In this document: positions 45,703-57,628 of the stretch, piece by piece | Position numbering within the stretch: position 1 is the stretch's first letter | Layout: every line of letters begins with the position of its first letter | Assembly: GCF_900110185.1 (NCBI RefSeq) | Contig: NZ_FOCT01000001.1 | Span: 410,586 to 474,585 of the forward strand | DNA length: 64,000 nucleotides | Direction: 5' to 3' | Source: Nitrosospira multiformis | GTDB taxonomy: Bacteria; Pseudomonadota; Gammaproteobacteria; Burkholderiales; Nitrosomonadaceae | The notes under the pieces: generated by a model | What the model was told of the DNA's origin: nothing | Databases searched by the model: none | The model's input: the letters and a program-made list of their open reading frames with translations, nothing else | Program-made: the position numbers and the translations under genes

Positions 45703-47187
45703 CTACAATTTGCTGCGAGCAACATGCGCAAGTAAATCATCAACTGTGGTATGCATGACTTCCGTCAAGGGTAGCGGATACAGTCCCATCCCCAATACCG
45801 CCACCGCGAGTACGGTCAATACAAGAATCTCGCGCGCGCCGATATCTTTCATTTCCTCCACTGCCGGATGCACAACAGCGCCGAATATCACGCGCTTATA
45901 CATCCACAGGGTATAAGCTGCGCCCGTAATGAGCGTCGTGGCGGCCAGAAACGCATACCAGAAGTTCACTTTCATCGAGGCCATGATGACCATGAATTCG
46001 CCGACGAAACCGCTGGTACCGGGCAACCCGGAGTTAGCCATGGCAAACAGCATGAAGAAAGCGGCAAAGGCAGGCATGCGGCGCGCCACTCCCCCATAGT
46101 CCACGATCTGGCGGGAATGCAGTCTGTCATACATGACGCCAATACAAAGAAACATTGCAGCCGAAATAAAACCATGTGAAACCATCTGAACCATGGCGCC
46201 TTCGAGGCCGTAATTATTGAACAGGAAAAAACCGAGGGTGACGAAACCCATATGCGCCACCGATGAGTAGGCGATCAGCTTTTTCATGTCCGCCTGCACC
46301 AGGGCAACCAGGCCGATATAGACGACCGCGATCAGCGACAATGCGATCATCATGCCCGCGAGTTGGTGACTCGCATCCGGCAGGATCGGCAGCGAAAACC
46401 GCAGGAACCCGTAGCCTCCCATTTTCAGCAGGATAGCGGCAAGCACCACCGAACCTCCAGTCGGCGCTTCCACGTGCGCGTCGGGCAGCCAGGTATGGAC
46501 GGGCCACATGGGGACTTTGACAGCAAAAGCCAGCAGGAAGGCGATGAATATCAGGACCTGCGATGCCATCGACAAAGGCAGTTTATGGTATTCGAGTATC
46601 GAGAAGCTGCCTTCGGAAACCTGGTAAAGATAGATGAATGCCACCAGCATCAGCAGTGAACCGAGCAGCGTATAAAGGAAAAACTTGATTGCCGCATAAA
46701 CCCGGTTGGGTCCGCCCCACACCCCGATGATAAGAAACATCGGAATGAGTGAAGCTTCCCAGAAGACATAGAAGAGGATTGCATCCAGCGACGAAAAAAC
46801 ACCGTTGACGATGCCGGACATGATGAGAAAGGCGCCCATGTACTGCGATACGCGCCGGGTAATCACTTCCCATCCCGCAATCACTACCAGAGGGGTGGTA
46901 AAAGCATTCAGCAGTATCAGGGGCATGGCGATTCCATCCACCCCGAGGTGGTAGTGGACGTTGAAGCGTTCGATCCACACATGGTTCTCGACGAACTGCA
47001 TGGTGCTCGTCAACGGCTCGAAGCTGGTATAAAGCGGAATCGCCACCAGAAAACCCGCAACCGAGCCGACGAGTGCGATCATGCGTGCCAGGGGGGCATT
47101 ACGATCTCCACCGGTAGCGAGTACAGCAACACCGGCGAGGATAGGCAGCCAGATAACCAGACTTAACAGGGGGAAACCAAACAACAT
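45703..47187 (-). CDS. nuoM: NADH:quinone oxidoreductase subunit M
   Basis: 494 residues, about 14 helices. Antiporter-like subunit. The FWEASLIPMFLIIGVWG segment carries the conserved Glu, KFFLYTLLGS the Lys, and VKVPMWPVHTWLPDAHVEAPT (in parts VPMWPVHTWLPDAHVEA) is the family hallmark. An 84-bp gap separates it from nuoL. Confidence 0.97.
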   Translation of the reverse strand: MLFGFPLLSLVIWLPILAGVAVLATGGDRNAPLARMIALVGSVAGFLVAIPLYTSFEPLTSTMQFVENHVWIERFNVHYHLGVDGIAMPLILLNAFTTPLVVIAGWEVITRRVSQYMGAFLIMSGIVNGVFSSLDAILFYVFWEASLIPMFLIIGVWGGPNRVYAAIKFFLYTLLGSLLMLVAFIYLYQVSEGSFSILEYHKLPLSMASQVLIFIAFLLAFAVKVPMWPVHTWLPDAHVEAPTGGSVVLAAILLKMGGYGFLRFSLPILPDASHQLAGMMIALSLIAVVYIGLVALVQADMKKLIAYSSVAHMGFVTLGFFLFNNYGLEGAMVQMVSHGFISAAMFLCIGVMYDRLHSRQIVDYGGVARRMPAFAAFFMLFAMANSGLPGTSGFVGEFMVIMASMKVNFWYAFLAATTLITGAAYTLWMYKRVIFGAVVHPAVEEMKDIGAREILVLTVLAVAVLGMGLYPLPLTEVMHTTVDDLLAHVARSKL

Positions 47188-47271
47188 GTCTATTCCATTT
47201 TTTTCATTAGCGTGCAGCGGATGCGGGAGGGTCCCACAACTAACATTTTTATTGTATTTTTCGTTGTCCCA

Positions 47272-49224
47272 TTACCAGAACAACCACAAACTCATCAGTA
47301 TAAACACGCCAACGATCATGGTGAACGCGTAGTGATAGATGTAGCCGGTCTGGAAGCGGCGCATCAATGTGGAGGCTCCGGCTACTAACCCCGCCGTGCC
47401 ATTCACAAAGAACCCGTCAATTACCTTGACATCCCCGAACTTCCACAATCCCCGGCCAAGCAGACGCGCCCCGCCTGCAAACAGCCAGGAATAGAGTTCG
47501 TCTATGAAGTATTTGCGCTCAAGCAGCGTTGCAAACGGTCCCGCCGCCCACTTGATTTTCCCGGGCAGATCAGGCTTTGCAATATAGAGATACCAGGCGG
47601 CAAAGATACCTGCAACGGATAACCAGAAGGGGATGGTGGAAAGCGCATGCCTCATCATTTCCGGTATGCCGTGAAACTCCGCTGCCAATTTCGCCATTGC
47701 TTCGTGTTGAGGCGCGATCTGTATCGTATTGGCAAAGTAATCGCCAAACAGCATCGGGCCTATCAGCCAGCCTGCGCCGATGGTCGGTATGGCGAGGGCA
47801 ACGAGAGGCAGGGTCACCACCCAGGGAGATTCATGCAAGTGCTCTTCAGTGTGATGGTCCATGCGTGGCTGACCGTGGAACGTCATGAACAGCAGGCGAA
47901 AGGTATAAAATGCGGTTACGAAGACAGTAGCCACGGCACAGAAATAGGCAAAGCCGGCACCGGGGATATCGGCAAGGTGCACCGCTTCTATGATCGACTC
48001 CTTCGAGAAGAAGCCCGAGAGGCCCGGGACACCGGCACTGGCGAGCGCGGCAACAAACATGGTCCAGTAGGTAATGGGCATGTATTTCTTGAGTCCGCCC
48101 ATCTTGCGCATATCCTGTTCATGATGCATCGCAATAATCACGGAACCTGCGCCAAGGAACAGCACTGCCTTGAAAAAGGCATGCGTCATGAGGTGAAAAA
48201 TCGCGGCCGGATAAGCGGACGCCCCGAGCGCCACCGTCATGTAGCCGAGTTGCGACAGGGTCGAGTATGCCACGACGCGCTTGATGTCGTATTGGACGAT
48301 CGCCACCAGCGCCATGAACAAGGTCGTGATGCCACCTATCACCAGCACCACGGAGAGTGCGGTCTCGGTCAGTTCGAACAGGGGTGACATGCGCGCCACC
48401 ATGAAAATACCGGCGGTGACCATGGTTGCAGCATGAATCAGGGCCGAAATGGGCGTGGGACCTTCCATCGAATCCGGCAGCCAGACATGGAGTGGAAACT
48501 GAGCCGATTTACCCATGGCGCCGACGAAAAGCAGGATACAGATGACGGTCAGTATTGCCCAGGGCGAACCGGAAGTGATTTCGATCGTCTCAGCCGCGAC
48601 GTTGGGCGCCTGGGCAAACACGGCAGCATAATCCAGCGTTCCGAAATACACCAATACCAGACCGATGCCCAGGAGAAAACCGAAGTCACCGACACGATTG
48701 ACCAGGAACGCCTTCAGGTTCGCGTAAATGGCCGTCGGGCGCGTATACCAGAAGCCAATCAGGAGATATGAGACCAGTCCTACCGCTTCCCATCCGAAGA
48801 ACAACTGGAGGAAATTGTTGGACATCACCAGCATCAGCATGGAGAAGGTAAAAAGCGAGATATAGCTGAAAAAGCGCTGATAGCCAGGGTCGTCATGCAT
48901 ATAACCGATGGTATAGATATGCACCATCAGCGATACGAAACTCACCACAACCATCATGGTCGCGGAAAGCTGATCGATCAGAAACCCTACTTCGAAACGC
49001 ACACCGCCCGATGTCAGCCAGGTATAAACCGTGCCGTTGTATACGTTTCCTTTCAGTACATCGAGGAACACGGCAATGGACACTGCCAAGCAGACGAACA
49101 TAAAGGCAATGGTGACGCGATGGCTTGCGGCAGGACCAATCACACGTCCAAGCAGGCCGGCTATGAGCGCCCCCGCCAGCGGCGCCAGAGGCACCAACAG
49201 GTATAGATTTTGCATCTCAGTCAT
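47272..49224 (-). CDS. nuoL: NADH:quinone oxidoreductase subunit L
   Basis: 650 residues. Antiporter-like domain plus the C-terminal lateral helix (HL) and its anchor helix. The conserved segments are FFGWEAVGLVSYLLIGFW, KAFLVNRVGDFGFLLG, SAQFPLHVWLPDSMEGPTP and the KKLFFLGAGS-type region FKAVLFLGAGS. It reaches along the membrane arm and contributes to proton pumping. The ATG at 49224 is 66 bp after nuoK stops. Confidence 0.97.
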   Translation of the reverse strand: MTEMQNLYLLVPLAPLAGALIAGLLGRVIGPAASHRVTIAFMFVCLAVSIAVFLDVLKGNVYNGTVYTWLTSGGVRFEVGFLIDQLSATMMVVVSFVSLMVHIYTIGYMHDDPGYQRFFSYISLFTFSMLMLVMSNNFLQLFFGWEAVGLVSYLLIGFWYTRPTAIYANLKAFLVNRVGDFGFLLGIGLVLVYFGTLDYAAVFAQAPNVAAETIEITSGSPWAILTVICILLFVGAMGKSAQFPLHVWLPDSMEGPTPISALIHAATMVTAGIFMVARMSPLFELTETALSVVLVIGGITTLFMALVAIVQYDIKRVVAYSTLSQLGYMTVALGASAYPAAIFHLMTHAFFKAVLFLGAGSVIIAMHHEQDMRKMGGLKKYMPITYWTMFVAALASAGVPGLSGFFSKESIIEAVHLADIPGAGFAYFCAVATVFVTAFYTFRLLFMTFHGQPRMDHHTEEHLHESPWVVTLPLVALAIPTIGAGWLIGPMLFGDYFANTIQIAPQHEAMAKLAAEFHGIPEMMRHALSTIPFWLSVAGIFAAWYLYIAKPDLPGKIKWAAGPFATLLERKYFIDELYSWLFAGGARLLGRGLWKFGDVKVIDGFFVNGTAGLVAGASTLMRRFQTGYIYHYAFTMIVGVFILMSLWLFW

Positions 49225-49290
49225 GAAATTCAGGTTTTTGTTTTTGAACCAGCGATACCGACTCCGAACTATTGAACCTGGCGATTAGCC

Positions 49291-49596
49291 TCAGCCTTTA
49301 AGCCTGTCCAGGTCATCGACATCGATGGTACGCAGGCCACGAAACAGCACAACCAGTATCGCAAGCCCGATGGCAGATTCCGCTGCAGCAACGGTAAGGA
49401 TGAAAAACACGAACACTTGACCGGATGCGTCCTGGAGATAATGCGAAAAAGCAACAAAATTCATGTTTACCGCCAATAGCATCAGCTCAATGGCCATCAA
49501 CAGGATGATCACGTTCTTTCTGTTGAGGAAGATGCCGACAATGCTGATGGCAAACAGAATCGCACCGATAACAAGATAATGGGATAACGAAACCAC
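49291..49596 (-). CDS. nuoK: NADH:quinone oxidoreductase subunit K
   Basis: 101 residues with a GTG start at 49596, chosen because the family length is 100-101, the N-terminus [14 protein letters not shown] matches relatives, and a ggggg ribosome-binding stretch lies just before. A longer frame with an upstream ATG would add non-homologous residues. Three helices, with the conserved Glu of IELMLLAVN and Glu of [10 protein letters not shown] in the membrane channel. Confidence 0.96.
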   Translation of the reverse strand: MVSLSHYLVIGAILFAISIVGIFLNRKNVIILLMAIELMLLAVNMNFVAFSHYLQDASGQVFVFFILTVAAAESAIGLAILVVLFRGLRTIDVDDLDRLKG

Positions 49597-49642
49597 TACA
49601 CCCCCTTTCATGGCGGCGTAAAAACGCCGCAATATATTACTT

Positions 49643-50248
49643 TTATTCTTTCTTCTCGGACGCCATCGACACGATGCGGATGCGGTCTTCACGCTTCACC
49701 GCTACCTGTTTGGCGACATCCATGGATTTGCTCTCGCCCCGCTGACGCAAGGTCAGCGCGATTGCAGCCACAATCGCGACCAGCAGAATCACCGCCGCGA
49801 GCTCAAAGGCATAAACGTATTCGGTGTAGATCAGGCGTCCCAGTTCCTTGGTATTGCTGTAGTCGGCCGCCCGGGCCACCGGGGCGGGAAGCTCATTGGC
49901 ACCGAACTGCTTGCCCGTCAAGACCATGGCCATCTCAATCGACATCACCAAACCGAGCAATAATCCGAACGGAAACCACTTCCAGAAGCCTTCCCGAAGC
50001 CGGGCAAGATTGATGTCGAGCATCATCACGACGAACAGGAACAGCACCATCACCGCTCCCACGTAGACCAGCACCAGGGTAATGGCAAGAAATTCCGCTT
50101 CCAGCAGCAGCCATAATCCGGCGGAGGCAAAAAAGGCCAGCACCAGCAACAACGCCGAGTGCACCGGATTGCGCGCGGTGATGACTCCGAGGGCCGAGGC
50201 CACCAATACCGCGGAAAAAAAGTAGAAGATTATATCTGCAAAACTCAT
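49643..50248 (-). CDS. nuoJ: NADH:quinone oxidoreductase subunit J
   Basis: 201 residues, five membrane helices within the first 165. Hallmarks are [18 protein letters not shown] and [26 protein letters not shown] (in parts: [26 protein letters not shown]) with the pi-bulge helix 3 region, and [18 protein letters not shown] short polar C-terminus follows. A 196-nt non-coding gap separates nuoI from this gene, unusual for a tight nuo operon. Confidence 0.96.
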   Translation of the reverse strand: MSFADIIFYFFSAVLVASALGVITARNPVHSALLLVLAFFASAGLWLLLEAEFLAITLVLVYVGAVMVLFLFVVMMLDINLARLREGFWKWFPFGLLLGLVMSIEMAMVLTGKQFGANELPAPVARAADYSNTKELGRLIYTEYVYAFELAAVILLVAIVAAIALTLRQRGESKSMDVAKQVAVKREDRIRIVSMASEKKE

Positions 50249-50444
50249 ATGGGTACTTCTAGAAATCCGGGAGTCTGGAAGGGTTCACGTAAGATAAAAA
50301 TGAGCTCATGAAAATGCCTTCCGCTTTGTTTCTGCGGATAAGCGTGACGAGCGGCAACAGTCCAGCACTCCGCACGACGGAGGACAGTGCAAGTCCAGGA
50401 CTGATGAAAATATCCACTGCCAATATTGGCGAGCCAAGTGCGAT
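50249..50444. other. 196-nt non-coding gap inside nuo operon (nuoI-nuoJ)
   Basis: All other intergenic spaces in the operon are below about 90 nt. This one carries no recognisable gene, repeat or strong hairpin. It could hold an internal promoter or be an old insertion. Confidence 0.5.
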
Positions 50445-50933
50445 TCATCGGTAACCTGCATCGGCTGCCCGATCCTTTGCTATCTGTTCCTCGTACCGAT
50501 CCCCCACTGCCAGCAGCATCTGCTTGGTATAGATGAGGTCGCCACGCTTCTCCCCGTGGTATTCCAGAATGCGCGTCTCGACGATGGAGTCCACCGGACA
50601 GGATTCCTCACAGAAACCGCAAAATATGCACTTCGTCAGATCGATGTCGTATCGCGTGGTACGGCGCGTTCCATCTTCGCGCTGCTCGGATTCGATGGTA
50701 ATCGCCAATGCCGGGCATACCGCTTCGCACAGCTTGCAGGCTATGCAGCGCTCTTCTCCGTTAGGATATCTGCGCAAGGCATGCAAACCTCTGAAGCGAG
50801 GGGATTGCGGTGTCTTTTCTTCGGGAAAATACACCGTGATCTTCCGCGCGAACATATTTCGCCCCGTCAGCATCATTCCTTTGATGAGCTCGAACAGCAG
50901 GAAAGTGCGGAAAAAATCCTTGATTCGGTTCAT
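50445..50933 (-). CDS. nuoI: NADH:quinone oxidoreductase subunit I
   Basis: 162 residues from ATG 50933, supported by an aggagg ribosome-binding site 5-6 nt upstream; the longer frame begins in the end of nuoH. Two 4Fe-4S motifs [12 protein letters not shown] and [12 protein letters not shown] hold clusters N6a and N6b in the hydrophilic arm. The N-terminal amphipathic helix is [16 protein letters not shown]. Confidence 0.97.
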   Translation of the reverse strand: MNRIKDFFRTFLLFELIKGMMLTGRNMFARKITVYFPEEKTPQSPRFRGLHALRRYPNGEERCIACKLCEAVCPALAITIESEQREDGTRRTTRYDIDLTKCIFCGFCEESCPVDSIVETRILEYHGEKRGDLIYTKQMLLAVGDRYEEQIAKDRAADAGYR

Positions 50934-50947
50934 GGTTTCCTCCTGTG

Positions 50948-52048
50948 TCAGTGAAACCACAAGTTAAGCGGGAATGTGCTCCGAATCGATTCCGGAAGCT
51001 GCATCACCAGGCCAAGCACCACTATCCAGACGAGCGTGATCGGAATGAACACCTTCCAGCCAAGACGCATGATCTGGTCGTAGCGATAACGTGGGAACGT
51101 GGCGCGGAACCAGAGAAAACAGAACAACAGAAATGATGCTTTCAGGACCAGCCAGATGAAGCCGGGAACCAGGGTGAACGGCGCAACGTTGACAGGAGGC
51201 AGCCAGCCACCCAGGAATATGATGCTTGCAAGCATGGCCACCAGAATCATGTTGGAGTATTCCGCCAGGAAAAACACCGTGAACGCCATACCCGAATACT
51301 CGACATGAAAGCCCGCCACGATTTCGGACTCACCCTCGGCGACATCGAATGGGGCACGATTGGTTTCCGCGACGCCGGAAATAAAATAAACCAGAAACAT
51401 GGGAAACAGCGGTATCAGATACCAGTTCAGCATGCTGGCCCCTTGCTGGCCCTTGACGATGTCACCCAGGTTCAGGCTCTGGGACATCATGAGCACGCAC
51501 ACCAGTGCAAAACCCATGGCCAGTTCGTAAGAAACCACTTGAGCCGCCGAACGCATTGCTCCCAAGAATGCGTATTTGGAGTTGGAGGCCCACCCCGCAA
51601 TGATGATGCCATAGACCCCCATCGAGGTCATGGCCAGAATATAAAGCAGACCGGCGTTGATGTCCGCCAGGACCACATCCGGAGAAAAGGGAATGACTGC
51701 CCAGGCCGCCAGCGCCGGCGCAAACGTCAGTATGGGCGCAAGCACGAACAGGACTTTGTTCGCTCCGCTCGGGATGATGATTTCTTTCATCACCGCCTTT
51801 ACCGCATCGGCAATGGGTTGCGCCCACCCCCCCAGCCAGGGAATGCCAAAGAAGGTTACCCGATTGGGACCCACGCGCAGTTGCATATAGCCAATGATTT
51901 TGCGTTCGGCGAATGTGAGATAGGCGACTGCCAGCATCAGTGGCAGCACGATGGCCACAATCAAAAGGACATTCTTCACCAGCAGGAAAAGAGCAGGTCC
52001 CCACTCAGGACCAAAAAAATCCCCGAACAGTTGTTGCGCGTATTCCAT
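50948..52048 (-). CDS. nuoH: NADH:quinone oxidoreductase subunit H
   Basis: 366 residues from ATG 52048 (MEYAQQLF); an earlier frame would overlap nuoG. Eight helices. Hallmarks are [35 protein letters not shown] and [27 protein letters not shown] (in parts: [16 protein letters not shown] and [10 protein letters not shown]), all lining the quinone chamber (E-channel). It starts 22 nt after nuoG. Confidence 0.97.
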   Translation of the reverse strand: MEYAQQLFGDFFGPEWGPALFLLVKNVLLIVAIVLPLMLAVAYLTFAERKIIGYMQLRVGPNRVTFFGIPWLGGWAQPIADAVKAVMKEIIIPSGANKVLFVLAPILTFAPALAAWAVIPFSPDVVLADINAGLLYILAMTSMGVYGIIIAGWASNSKYAFLGAMRSAAQVVSYELAMGFALVCVLMMSQSLNLGDIVKGQQGASMLNWYLIPLFPMFLVYFISGVAETNRAPFDVAEGESEIVAGFHVEYSGMAFTVFFLAEYSNMILVAMLASIIFLGGWLPPVNVAPFTLVPGFIWLVLKASFLLFCFLWFRATFPRYRYDQIMRLGWKVFIPITLVWIVVLGLVMQLPESIRSTFPLNLWFH

Positions 52049-52070
52049 CAGATAATCCGAGTATCGTTCG

Positions 52071-54512
52071 TCACGATTTTTCCACCGTGATCTGATCAAA
52101 CATTCCGCCCAGGGCCGCGGTCGAAGGGTGGGCGGAGGCAATCCTTATACAGTTGGCAGGCAACTTGTCATCCTGTGCGACAGGCAGTTGCACCTCACCT
52201 TCTTCCTGCTTTAGCCGTATGACTTCTTCCGTCTGCAGGCCCAATTGCGCCATGAGGCTGCCCGACATCCATGCTAAAGGCGCCGCCGCATCGCGCGTGC
52301 GCTGCAATGACTCTGCCCGGCGCACGATGAGGTCAGCCTGATAAATCGGAACCTCACCGATACGTTGTAATCCTTCGCTTCCCTTATTTTCCTTACCGGC
52401 TTCAATGGGATTCACAGCAAGACTTCCCAGCCGGCTATTCAACCAGGCACTGACGTCGTTTCCGGCCGGAAGAACGTCCCCCCGCACCTGCTCCGACGTT
52501 TCATAATCGAAGCCATCGAGTTGCAGGATATTACCCAGCACCCGCAATACCTTCCATGCGGGACGCGTTTCCCCAAGCGGCGCAACCACACCGTTGAAGC
52601 TTTGCACCCGCCCTTCCGTGCTGACGAAAGTACCCGAGGTTTCCGTGAAGGGCGCGATCGGCAGCAATACATCCGCATAATTGTCCTGAATCGCAGCATG
52701 GCTCTTGTATGCAGTCATCATTACAACCAGATCGGCCGCTGCCAGCGTTCTGACGGCGCGCTGGGTGTTGTAGCAATCCAACTCCGGCTCCAGGTTCAAC
52801 AGAATGTATGCCTTGCATCCGGTCCCGCTCGCCGCATCGTCCATGCCGAGCATTTGTGAGGCATTGGCGCCCTGCCCTCCATGCCTGTCCCCGGCAGTAT
52901 CTGCGTTACGGTTACCAAAGCGGTTACCAAAGGGAACCGCACCGGCAATATAAGCTCCGACGCTGTTGGCAGCCTCTCCCAGCACTCCGAAACGGACGTC
53001 GGAAATTTGTGCGATATGCTGGGCAAGCTTGCAGATATCCGTGTAGCGGGGGTGGTGTTGCGCGAGATTTCCGATGAAAATTGCAGCGGGTTTGTTGTCG
53101 CTGAGACTGATCGCTATCGCACGGGCAGTATCGCTCGCACTGACAGTGCTCAAGGCATTTTTAGCGTCATCGGGAATCTCAACGCCCTTCAACTCGGCAA
53201 TGGCTTTCAACACCTCTGCCAGCATGGATACCATTTTGTCGGGCGCAACAATAGCACGATTTCTTACCTTGGTCAGCAGGTCATCGTCGATCGGATTGAT
53301 CACATTCAATTCCGCGCCGTGCTTCACTGCCTGACGGATACGATGTGCAAGGAGAGGATGATCCTTTCGCAAGGTGCTGCCTATGACGAGCAATGACTTC
53401 AACTGCGAAATTTCGGCAATGGGCATTCCTAACCAGGGAGCGCCCTGCATCTGCGAGTCCGCGCGGAAATCGCTCTGACGCACGCGGTGATCCACGCTTG
53501 CGCTGCCTAATCCCCTTACAAGTTTCTGCAACAGGTAAAGTTCTTCAAGCGTGCTGTGAGCAGAACCCAGCGCTCCGATGCTTTCCGCTCCATACTTTTC
53601 TTTCACATCTTTGAGGCCATTGGCCACAAACTCCAGCGCAGTTTGCCAGTCGCATTCCTGCCACACGCCTCCCTGCTTTATCATCGGCCTGGTAAGACGC
53701 TCCTCGGAGTTTAACCCCTCGTAGGAAAAACGGTCTTTGTCCGATAACCAGCACTCGTTGATTTCCTCGTTCTCGCGGGGCAGCACGCGCATCACGCGAT
53801 TCTGTTTTATCTGGACGATGAGGTTGGAGCCGAGACCGCAATGCGGGCTTATGGATTTTCGGCGCGATAGCTCCCAGGTGCGTGCGGAATAGCGGAACGG
53901 CTTGCTGACAAGCGCGCCCACGGGGCACAGATCGATCACATTGCCGGATAACTCCGAATCCACGGTTTTACCGACAAAGGCGAGTATCTCCGAATGCTCT
54001 CCACGTCCCACCATGCCCAATTCCATGATCCCCGCGATTTCCTGCCCGAAACGGACGCAACGCGTGCAATGAATACAACGGGTCATGTCGGTGGAAATCA
54101 GCGGACCGAGATTCTTGTTCGCCACCACACGCTTGGTTTCGGTATAACGCGATGAGCTTGCTCCATAGCCCACGGCCAGATCCTGCAACTGGCACTCTCC
54201 GCCCTGATCACAAATCGGACAGTCCAGCGGGTGATTGATGAGCAGGAATTCCATCACACCTTTCTGGGCCGTTACTGCCTGCCCGGAGTGGGTGAAAACC
54301 TTCATGCCCTCCATCGCGGGCGTAGCACACGCCGGCAACGGCTTGGGCGCCTTCTCAACCTGCACGAGACACATGCGGCAGTTGGCGGCAATGGAGAGCT
54401 TCTTGTGATAGCAGAAATGAGGAATGTATATGCCGAGCTGATTGGCACCATCCATGACAGTGCCATTCTTGGGCACGGACACCGGTTTACCGTCGATTTC
54501 GAAATTGATCAT
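52071..54512 (-). CDS. nuoG: NADH:quinone oxidoreductase subunit G
   Basis: 813 residues, the usual length of the large form. The N-terminal 2Fe-2S motif is [18 protein letters not shown] and the His-Cys3 cluster is [20 protein letters not shown]. The [10 protein letters not shown] 4Fe-4S site follows. The molybdopterin-oxidoreductase-like domain fills the rest. The start [11 protein letters not shown] fits. A small in-frame duplication FGNRFGNRN occurs near residue 530. Confidence 0.96.
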   Translation of the reverse strand: MINFEIDGKPVSVPKNGTVMDGANQLGIYIPHFCYHKKLSIAANCRMCLVQVEKAPKPLPACATPAMEGMKVFTHSGQAVTAQKGVMEFLLINHPLDCPICDQGGECQLQDLAVGYGASSSRYTETKRVVANKNLGPLISTDMTRCIHCTRCVRFGQEIAGIMELGMVGRGEHSEILAFVGKTVDSELSGNVIDLCPVGALVSKPFRYSARTWELSRRKSISPHCGLGSNLIVQIKQNRVMRVLPRENEEINECWLSDKDRFSYEGLNSEERLTRPMIKQGGVWQECDWQTALEFVANGLKDVKEKYGAESIGALGSAHSTLEELYLLQKLVRGLGSASVDHRVRQSDFRADSQMQGAPWLGMPIAEISQLKSLLVIGSTLRKDHPLLAHRIRQAVKHGAELNVINPIDDDLLTKVRNRAIVAPDKMVSMLAEVLKAIAELKGVEIPDDAKNALSTVSASDTARAIAISLSDNKPAAIFIGNLAQHHPRYTDICKLAQHIAQISDVRFGVLGEAANSVGAYIAGAVPFGNRFGNRNADTAGDRHGGQGANASQMLGMDDAASGTGCKAYILLNLEPELDCYNTQRAVRTLAAADLVVMMTAYKSHAAIQDNYADVLLPIAPFTETSGTFVSTEGRVQSFNGVVAPLGETRPAWKVLRVLGNILQLDGFDYETSEQVRGDVLPAGNDVSAWLNSRLGSLAVNPIEAGKENKGSEGLQRIGEVPIYQADLIVRRAESLQRTRDAAAPLAWMSGSLMAQLGLQTEEVIRLKQEEGEVQLPVAQDDKLPANCIRIASAHPSTAALGGMFDQITVEKS

Positions 54513-54575
54513 TACTTATGTGCTCCGGGGCAACAAGCAGCCGCAAACAAGAAAAGACTCATGACTTCATCCGTG

Positions 54576-55853
54576 TTACACCAGGCATTTCTTGTGTTCG
54601 ACGTGATACGCAAATTCGTCACGGAAATGCTGAATCATGGCGCGCACCGGCATGGCGGCGGCATCACCCAATGCGCAGATGGTACGCCCCTGAATGTTGT
54701 CGGCGAGATTATTGAGCAAATCCAGGTCTTCCATGCGCCCTTTTCCTGTTTCGATCCGATGGACAATGCGGTAAAGCCATCCCGTGCCTTCACGGCAGGG
54801 TGTGCACTGGCCGCAGGATTCTTCATAGTAAAAATAGGATAAGCGCTCCAGGGCCCTGACCATGCAGGTCGTATCGTCCATGATAATGACCGCGCCTGAA
54901 CCGAGAAATGATCCTGCCTTGGCAATCGAGTCATAGTCCATGTCGGTCTGCATCATGACATCACCCGGCAATACCGGCATGGATGAACCTCCGGGAATAC
55001 AGCCTTTCAGCTTGCGCCCGCCGCGCATGCCCCCAGCCATCTCCAGCAAGGCCGCGAATGGCGTGCCAAGGGGCACTTCATAATTGCCGGGCTTGTTCAC
55101 GTGACCCGAAACGGAAAAAATCTTGGTTCCGCCGTTGTTTGGCTTACCCAATTGCAGAAACTTGTCACCGCCGTGACGGATAATCCAGGGTACCGACGCG
55201 AATGTCTCCGTGTTGTTGATGGTAGTCGGTTTACCATAGAGACCGAAACTTGCGGGAAAAGGCGGCTTGAAGCGCGGCTGACCTTTTTTGCCCTCCAGCG
55301 ACTCAAGCAGCGCTGTTTCCTCGCCGCAGATATAGGCGCCGTAACCATGATGATTGTATAACTGGAAGCTGAAATCGGAACCGAGGATGTTATCCCCCAG
55401 ATAACCCGCCGCACGGGCTTCATCCACTGCCTCCTCCATGCGCTCGTAGACGTCCCAGATTTCGCCATGCACGTAGTTGTAGCCCGCCTTGATGCCCATC
55501 GCATAGGCTCCGATCAACATGCCCTCGATCAGCATATGCGGGTTGTAACGCATGATGTCACGATCCTTGAAGGTACCAGGTTCGCCTTCATCCGAATTGC
55601 ATACCAGGTATTTGTCGCCTTCGTACTGCTTGGGCATGAAGCTCCATTTCAACCCGGTCGGAAAGCCGGCTCCGCCGCGACCTCGCAAGGCGGACTTCTT
55701 TACCTCCTCGATGACCTTTTCCGGGGGAATTTTCTCGCTCAGGATTTTTCTGAGCGCAGCATACCCTTCACGCTGTTCGTAATTCTTCAGCCGCCAATCG
55801 TTGGGGTCCGATGGGTTCAATCCGTCCAGCAGTATCTGTGCAGGCTGGTTCAT
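54576..55853 (-). CDS. nuoF: NADH:quinone oxidoreductase subunit F
   Basis: 425 residues from ATG 55853, whose ATGA overlaps the nuoE stop and which has ggagg 9-10 nt upstream; a longer frame would start inside nuoE. The NADH site is [15 protein letters not shown], the FMN site [14 protein letters not shown], and the N3 cluster motif [12 protein letters not shown]. This is the NADH entry subunit on the cytoplasmic tip. Confidence 0.97.
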   Translation of the reverse strand: MNQPAQILLDGLNPSDPNDWRLKNYEQREGYAALRKILSEKIPPEKVIEEVKKSALRGRGGAGFPTGLKWSFMPKQYEGDKYLVCNSDEGEPGTFKDRDIMRYNPHMLIEGMLIGAYAMGIKAGYNYVHGEIWDVYERMEEAVDEARAAGYLGDNILGSDFSFQLYNHHGYGAYICGEETALLESLEGKKGQPRFKPPFPASFGLYGKPTTINNTETFASVPWIIRHGGDKFLQLGKPNNGGTKIFSVSGHVNKPGNYEVPLGTPFAALLEMAGGMRGGRKLKGCIPGGSSMPVLPGDVMMQTDMDYDSIAKAGSFLGSGAVIIMDDTTCMVRALERLSYFYYEESCGQCTPCREGTGWLYRIVHRIETGKGRMEDLDLLNNLADNIQGRTICALGDAAAMPVRAMIQHFRDEFAYHVEHKKCLV

Positions 55854-56326
55854 TTGCTCAAATCCTCCAGCAACTGGTCGATCTTGTCGTTGGACATGAA
55901 ACTGCACATGCGTTTGTTATTGACCAGGAGAACCGGCGCATCTCCACATGCACCCATACACTCCCCTTCTTTCAAGGTAAATTTTCCGTCCGTAGTGGTT
56001 TCGTTGAAGCCTATTCCCAGCTTTTCCCGGAAGTGGGCGACTGCCTCGTTCGCGCCGGACAGCGCACATGGAAGATTCGTGCAGACCGTGATCTTGTATT
56101 TTCCGATTGGCTGCAAATTGTACATGGTGTAGAAAGTAGCCACTTCGTATACGGCGATCGATGGCATGTCCAGGTACTCCGCCACAAAATCCATCGTTTC
56201 GGTGGTCAGCCACCCTTTCTCATCCTGGGCGATGGCGAGCGCCGACATTACCGCGGATTGCTTCTGGTCTGCGGGATATTTGGTCAACTCGTAGTCGATT
56301 TTTTTCAGAGACTCTGCGCTTAGCAT
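55850..56326 (-). CDS. nuoE: NADH:quinone oxidoreductase subunit E
   Basis: 158 residues. The 2Fe-2S cluster N1a ligands are the Cys of VCTNLPC and GECMGAC. The thioredoxin-like fold has DAPVLLVN. The stop overlaps the nuoF start (ATGA); nuoD lies 27 bp upstream. Confidence 0.97.
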   Translation of the reverse strand: MLSAESLKKIDYELTKYPADQKQSAVMSALAIAQDEKGWLTTETMDFVAEYLDMPSIAVYEVATFYTMYNLQPIGKYKITVCTNLPCALSGANEAVAHFREKLGIGFNETTTDGKFTLKEGECMGACGDAPVLLVNNKRMCSFMSNDKIDQLLEDLSK

Positions 56327-56353
56327 GTTGATAGCCGTTTCACCTTCAGTACG

Positions 56354-57607
56354 TCATCTGTCTATTTCACCAAACACAATATCCTGGGTACCAATGATGG
56401 CAACCACATCGGCAATCATATGGCCGCGCGACATCTCGTCCAGCGCTGCCAGATGGGCAAAGCCGGGAGCGCGGATTTTCATGCGGTAAGGCATGTTGGC
56501 GCCATCCGATATCAGGTAAATGCCGAATTCCCCTTTCGGGTGCTCGACTGCCGCATAGGTTTCACCGGGCGGCACGTGAAACCCTTCAGTGAAAAGCTTG
56601 AAATGATGGATCAGTTCCTCCATGTTCTGCTTCATGTTCACACGGGGAGGCGGTGCGACCTTGTGATTATCCGTTATGACCGGCCCGGGGTTTTTGCGAA
56701 GCCAGTCGACACATTGCCTGATGATGCGATTGGACTGCCGGAATTCTTCGATCCGGACCAGATAGCGGTCATAGCAATCTCCATTGACGCCGACAGGTAT
56801 ATCGAAATCGAGCTGATCGTAGACTTCATAGGGCTGCTTCTTCCGCAGATCCCATTCAACACCGGACCCCCGCAGCATGGGGCCTGTGAATCCCAGAGCC
56901 ATGGCCCGCTCGGGAGAAACCGTTCCAATGCCTACCAGCCGCTGTTTCCAGATACGGTTATCGGTAAGCAGGGTCTCGTACTCGTCGACGTACATTGGAA
57001 ACCGGTTGGTGAAGTCTTCGATGAAATCGAGCAGCGAACCCTGGCGGTTCTCGTTGCGCGCCTGGGTTGTTTTTTCGTCGTGAATTTTTGACGCCTTGTA
57101 TTGCGGCATTGAATCCGGCAAATCCCGATAAACACCGCCCGGCCGGTAGTAAGCCGCATGCATCCTTGCACCCGAAACCGATTCATAGGCATCCATCAAG
57201 TCTTCCCGGTCACGGAATGCGTAAAGGAATACCGTCATCGCGCCCACGTCCAGCGCGTGTGCTCCCAGCCACAGAAGATGATTGAGTATCCGCGTGATTT
57301 CGTCGAACATCACCCGGATATACTGCGCGCGTATGGGCACTTCGAGCTGAAGCAGCTTCTCGATCGCCATTACATATGCATGCTCGTTGGCCATCATGGA
57401 GACGTAGTCCAATCTGTCCATGTAAGGAACTGACTGGATATATGTCTTGTATTCGGCAAGCTTTTCCGTTGCACGATGCAGCAAGCCGATGTGCGGATCG
57501 GCACGTTGTATGACTTCCCCGTCGAGCTCCAGCACCAGTCGCAAGACACCGTGGGCGGCCGGATGCTGCGGGCCGAAGTTCATCGTGTAATTACGTATCT
57601 CAGCCAT
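56354..57607 (-). CDS. nuoD: NADH:quinone oxidoreductase subunit D
   Basis: 417 residues, the 49-kDa subunit. The N-terminal [22 protein letters not shown] holds the quinone-binding His and Tyr-loop region; parts are [11 protein letters not shown] and LVLELDGE. The conserved [21 protein letters not shown] and C-terminal [14 protein letters not shown] are all present. It forms the quinone site with NuoB. Confidence 0.97.
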   Translation of the reverse strand: MAEIRNYTMNFGPQHPAAHGVLRLVLELDGEVIQRADPHIGLLHRATEKLAEYKTYIQSVPYMDRLDYVSMMANEHAYVMAIEKLLQLEVPIRAQYIRVMFDEITRILNHLLWLGAHALDVGAMTVFLYAFRDREDLMDAYESVSGARMHAAYYRPGGVYRDLPDSMPQYKASKIHDEKTTQARNENRQGSLLDFIEDFTNRFPMYVDEYETLLTDNRIWKQRLVGIGTVSPERAMALGFTGPMLRGSGVEWDLRKKQPYEVYDQLDFDIPVGVNGDCYDRYLVRIEEFRQSNRIIRQCVDWLRKNPGPVITDNHKVAPPPRVNMKQNMEELIHHFKLFTEGFHVPPGETYAAVEHPKGEFGIYLISDGANMPYRMKIRAPGFAHLAALDEMSRGHMIADVVAIIGTQDIVFGEIDR

Positions 57608-57628
57608 CGTTAACAGACCACAAAAATC

